Positions 62,681 to 64,000 of a stretch of DNA of 64,000 nt are shown here, piece after piece. Each line of letters begins with the position of its first letter. Position 1 is the stretch's first letter. The stretch is from contig NZ_QPIJ01000002.1 in assembly GCF_003336665.1 (NCBI RefSeq), positions 1-64,000 on the forward strand, in the 5' to 3' direction. The DNA is from Vreelandella rituensis (lineage in GTDB: Bacteria > Pseudomonadota > Gammaproteobacteria > Pseudomonadales > Halomonadaceae). The position numbers and the translations under genes are program-made. Below the pieces are notes generated by a model. It saw nothing but the letters and a program-made list of their open reading frames with translations. It ran no database searches and had not been told where the DNA came from.

Positions 62681-62712
62681 TTAGACCTTGGCGAAAATTA
62701 GACCTTGGTCTA
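62681..62712. promoter_or_regulatory. Direct repeat and palindrome upstream of BCCT gene
   Basis: TTAGACCTTGG occurs twice, at 62681-62691 and 62698-62708 (17-base period). The second copy is part of a palindrome TAGACC-TT-GGTCTA (62699-62712). This looks like a double operator for a regulator of the transporter gene. Confidence 0.6.
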
Positions 62713-62753
62713 TGGCATGGGTTACAATTCGGCAAATCTTGCTCCATTTCCAG

Positions 62754-62780
62754 CGCCATTCAATGAGTGGCGTTTTTTTT
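62754..62780 (+). terminator. Terminator-like hairpin in the BCCT leader
   Basis: CGCCA (62754-62758) pairs with TGGCG (62768-62772) and is followed by eight T residues, 33 bases before the transporter start. No plus-strand gene lies upstream, so it may act as an attenuator or mark the end of a short leader RNA. Confidence 0.65.
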
Positions 62781-62812
62781 ATGCTCTTTTTTCCTACTGG
62801 ATATGTCTTTCA

Positions 62813-64000
62813 ATGGCTCAAACTCAAACCGATTCACCTCCTCGCTCACATAAGCTAGGCGATCCCGTGGTGCTTGTATTGACCATCGGATTCGTTCTCG
62901 CCTTCGTATTGCTTTCGCTTTACGACATCGAGCTTGTCGCCGACAGCATCAGCAGCGGCTTCGCCTGGACGGCGCTGACCCTGGGTTCTTATTTTCAGTT
63001 GCTGCTGATTCTGACGTTCTTCATCGCTATCGGCCTTGCCATGACGCCCGCCGCCAAGGCGCGTATCGGCAATCTCGACGCGCCGGAGATGAGTACGTTC
63101 AAGTGGCTCTCGATTATCTTGTGCACATTGCTTGCCGGGGGCGGCGTCTTTTTTGCTGCCGGTGAACCGGTGTATCACTTCGTGGTGACGCCCCCGGCCT
63201 TCGATACCGAGGCAGGCACCGCCGAAGCGGTTGCCGGTGCCTTGGCGCAATCGTTCATGCATTGGGGATTTCTGGCCTGGGCGGTGCTCGGTTCGTTATC
63301 CGCCGTCGTACTGGCGCATGCGCACTACGTGAAAGGCGAACCCCTGCAACCCCGCACCCTGCTCTACCCGGTGTTCGGCAAGCGCCTGATGCGCGGGCCG
63401 CTGGGCGGGGTAGTGGACGCCTGTTGTGTCATCGCGGTGGTGGCCGGCACGGTGGGGCCTATCGGTTTTCTGGCGACCCAGATGAGCTACGGCCTGCATG
63501 AACTATTTGGCTTGCCAGAAGGCTACCCGACCCAACTGGGCATTCTGGTGGTATTGGGAGCTGTCTATGTCGGCTCGGCGGTCAGTGGCGTACATCGCGG
63601 CATCCAACTGCTCAGCCGTTTCAATGTGTTCCTGGCGCTGGCCATCGCCCTGGTCATCGTGGTGTTCGGTCCCACCCTGTTTCTGGTCAACAGCTACCTG
63701 CAAAGTACCGGCACTTACCTGAGTCAATTCTTCACCATGGCGAGCATGACCGCGGAAACCGCACCGGCCTGGTGGATGCAATGGTGGACGGTGTTCTTCT
63801 TTGCCTGGTTCATCGGCTATGCGCCGTTGATGGCCATTTTCGTGGCGCGAATTTCTCGCGGCCGCACCATCCGCCAGATGATTCTGGCAGTGGCGGTCAT
63901 TGCACCGATTGCCACCACGATCTGGTTCACCTTGCTGGGTGGCTCGGGCATCTATTATCAACTGACCGGTACCATCGATCTTACCGAGGCACTCAACAAC
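62813..64000 (+). CDS. BCCT family betaine/choline/carnitine transporter, partial
   Basis: 396 codons are present and the frame runs off the window end, so the C-terminus (usually another 120 or more residues) is not seen. It begins MAQTQTDSPPRSHKLGD. Hydrophobic helices start at VVLVLTIGFVLAFVLLSLYDI. Family features include the GEPVYHF (TM3), MHWGFLAWAVLG, the GVHRGIQLLSRFNVFLA loop, and WWTVFFFAWFIGYAPLMAIFVARISRGRT, the conserved BCCT signature in TM8 and its following loop. Such carriers import compatible solutes with Na+ or H+, fitting a salt-tolerant host. Choline, betaine or a related compound cannot be told apart from sequence. Confidence 0.9.
   Translation, partial: MAQTQTDSPPRSHKLGDPVVLVLTIGFVLAFVLLSLYDIELVADSISSGFAWTALTLGSYFQLLLILTFFIAIGLAMTPAAKARIGNLDAPEMSTFKWLSIILCTLLAGGGVFFAAGEPVYHFVVTPPAFDTEAGTAEAVAGALAQSFMHWGFLAWAVLGSLSAVVLAHAHYVKGEPLQPRTLLYPVFGKRLMRGPLGGVVDACCVIAVVAGTVGPIGFLATQMSYGLHELFGLPEGYPTQLGILVVLGAVYVGSAVSGVHRGIQLLSRFNVFLALAIALVIVVFGPTLFLVNSYLQSTGTYLSQFFTMASMTAETAPAWWMQWWTVFFFAWFIGYAPLMAIFVARISRGRTIRQMILAVAVIAPIATTIWFTLLGGSGIYYQLTGTIDLTEALNN

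Overview
The window looks like chromosome from a halotolerant gammaproteobacterium, most likely Halomonas or a close relative. This is inferred from gene content: a Halomonas-style flagellin with a pseudaminic acid operon, TRAP transporters, a urease and urea-transporter cluster, and a BCCT betaine-type transporter. No rRNA or other species marker is present.

Layout: (1) 0.6-15.1 kb is a flagellar glycosylation locus on the minus strand. Flagellin has its own sigma-28 promoter and terminator. Next come a 1,189-aa glycosyltransferase fusion and pseB-pseC-pseF-methylase-pseG-pseH-acetyltransferase-pseI-lmbE, nearly all with overlapping stops and starts. IS3 and pseI-like remnants lie beyond the operon. 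(2) 15.2-40.1 kb is a composite accessory island between a decapitated DinG-like helicase gene and an intact tRNA-Arg(CCG). It holds a three-gene tyrosine-recombinase module, a phage-type integrase module with excisionase and two small Xre regulators, a NucS-like nuclease, a HigB/HigA-ImmA toxin-antitoxin pair, a type I restriction-modification locus whose hsdR is split by an ISAs1-family element, and three cassettes (unknown membrane protein, trypsin-like protease, SIR2 protein). The cassettes are separated by sites with the architecture of integron attC sites, and no integron integrase is present. (3) 40.2-47 kb carries two paralogous TRAP substrate-binding proteins, a LysR regulator, an FAD-linked 2-hydroxyacid dehydrogenase and the TRAP membrane subunits. 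(4) 47.2-49.8 kb encodes an acyl-CoA/ACP synthetase-carrier-acyltransferase fusion. (5) 49.9-62.3 kb is a urea utilisation region: ureDABCEFG with a small His-rich membrane protein, a Xre-RES toxin-antitoxin pair, and urtABCDE. urtB carries an in-frame amber codon. (6) The window ends inside a BCCT transporter gene.

How it works together: the pse genes should make CMP-pseudaminic acid to decorate flagellin, and the large fusion is the local candidate transferase. The urt permease would import urea for the adjacent urease. In the island the DNA methyltransferase and specificity genes look intact while restriction appears lost by IS insertion. The island's most unusual part is the cassette array at 35.28-39.39 kb. 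Its spacers match cassette ends in the way integron insertion requires, and at least two of the three cargo genes look defence-related.
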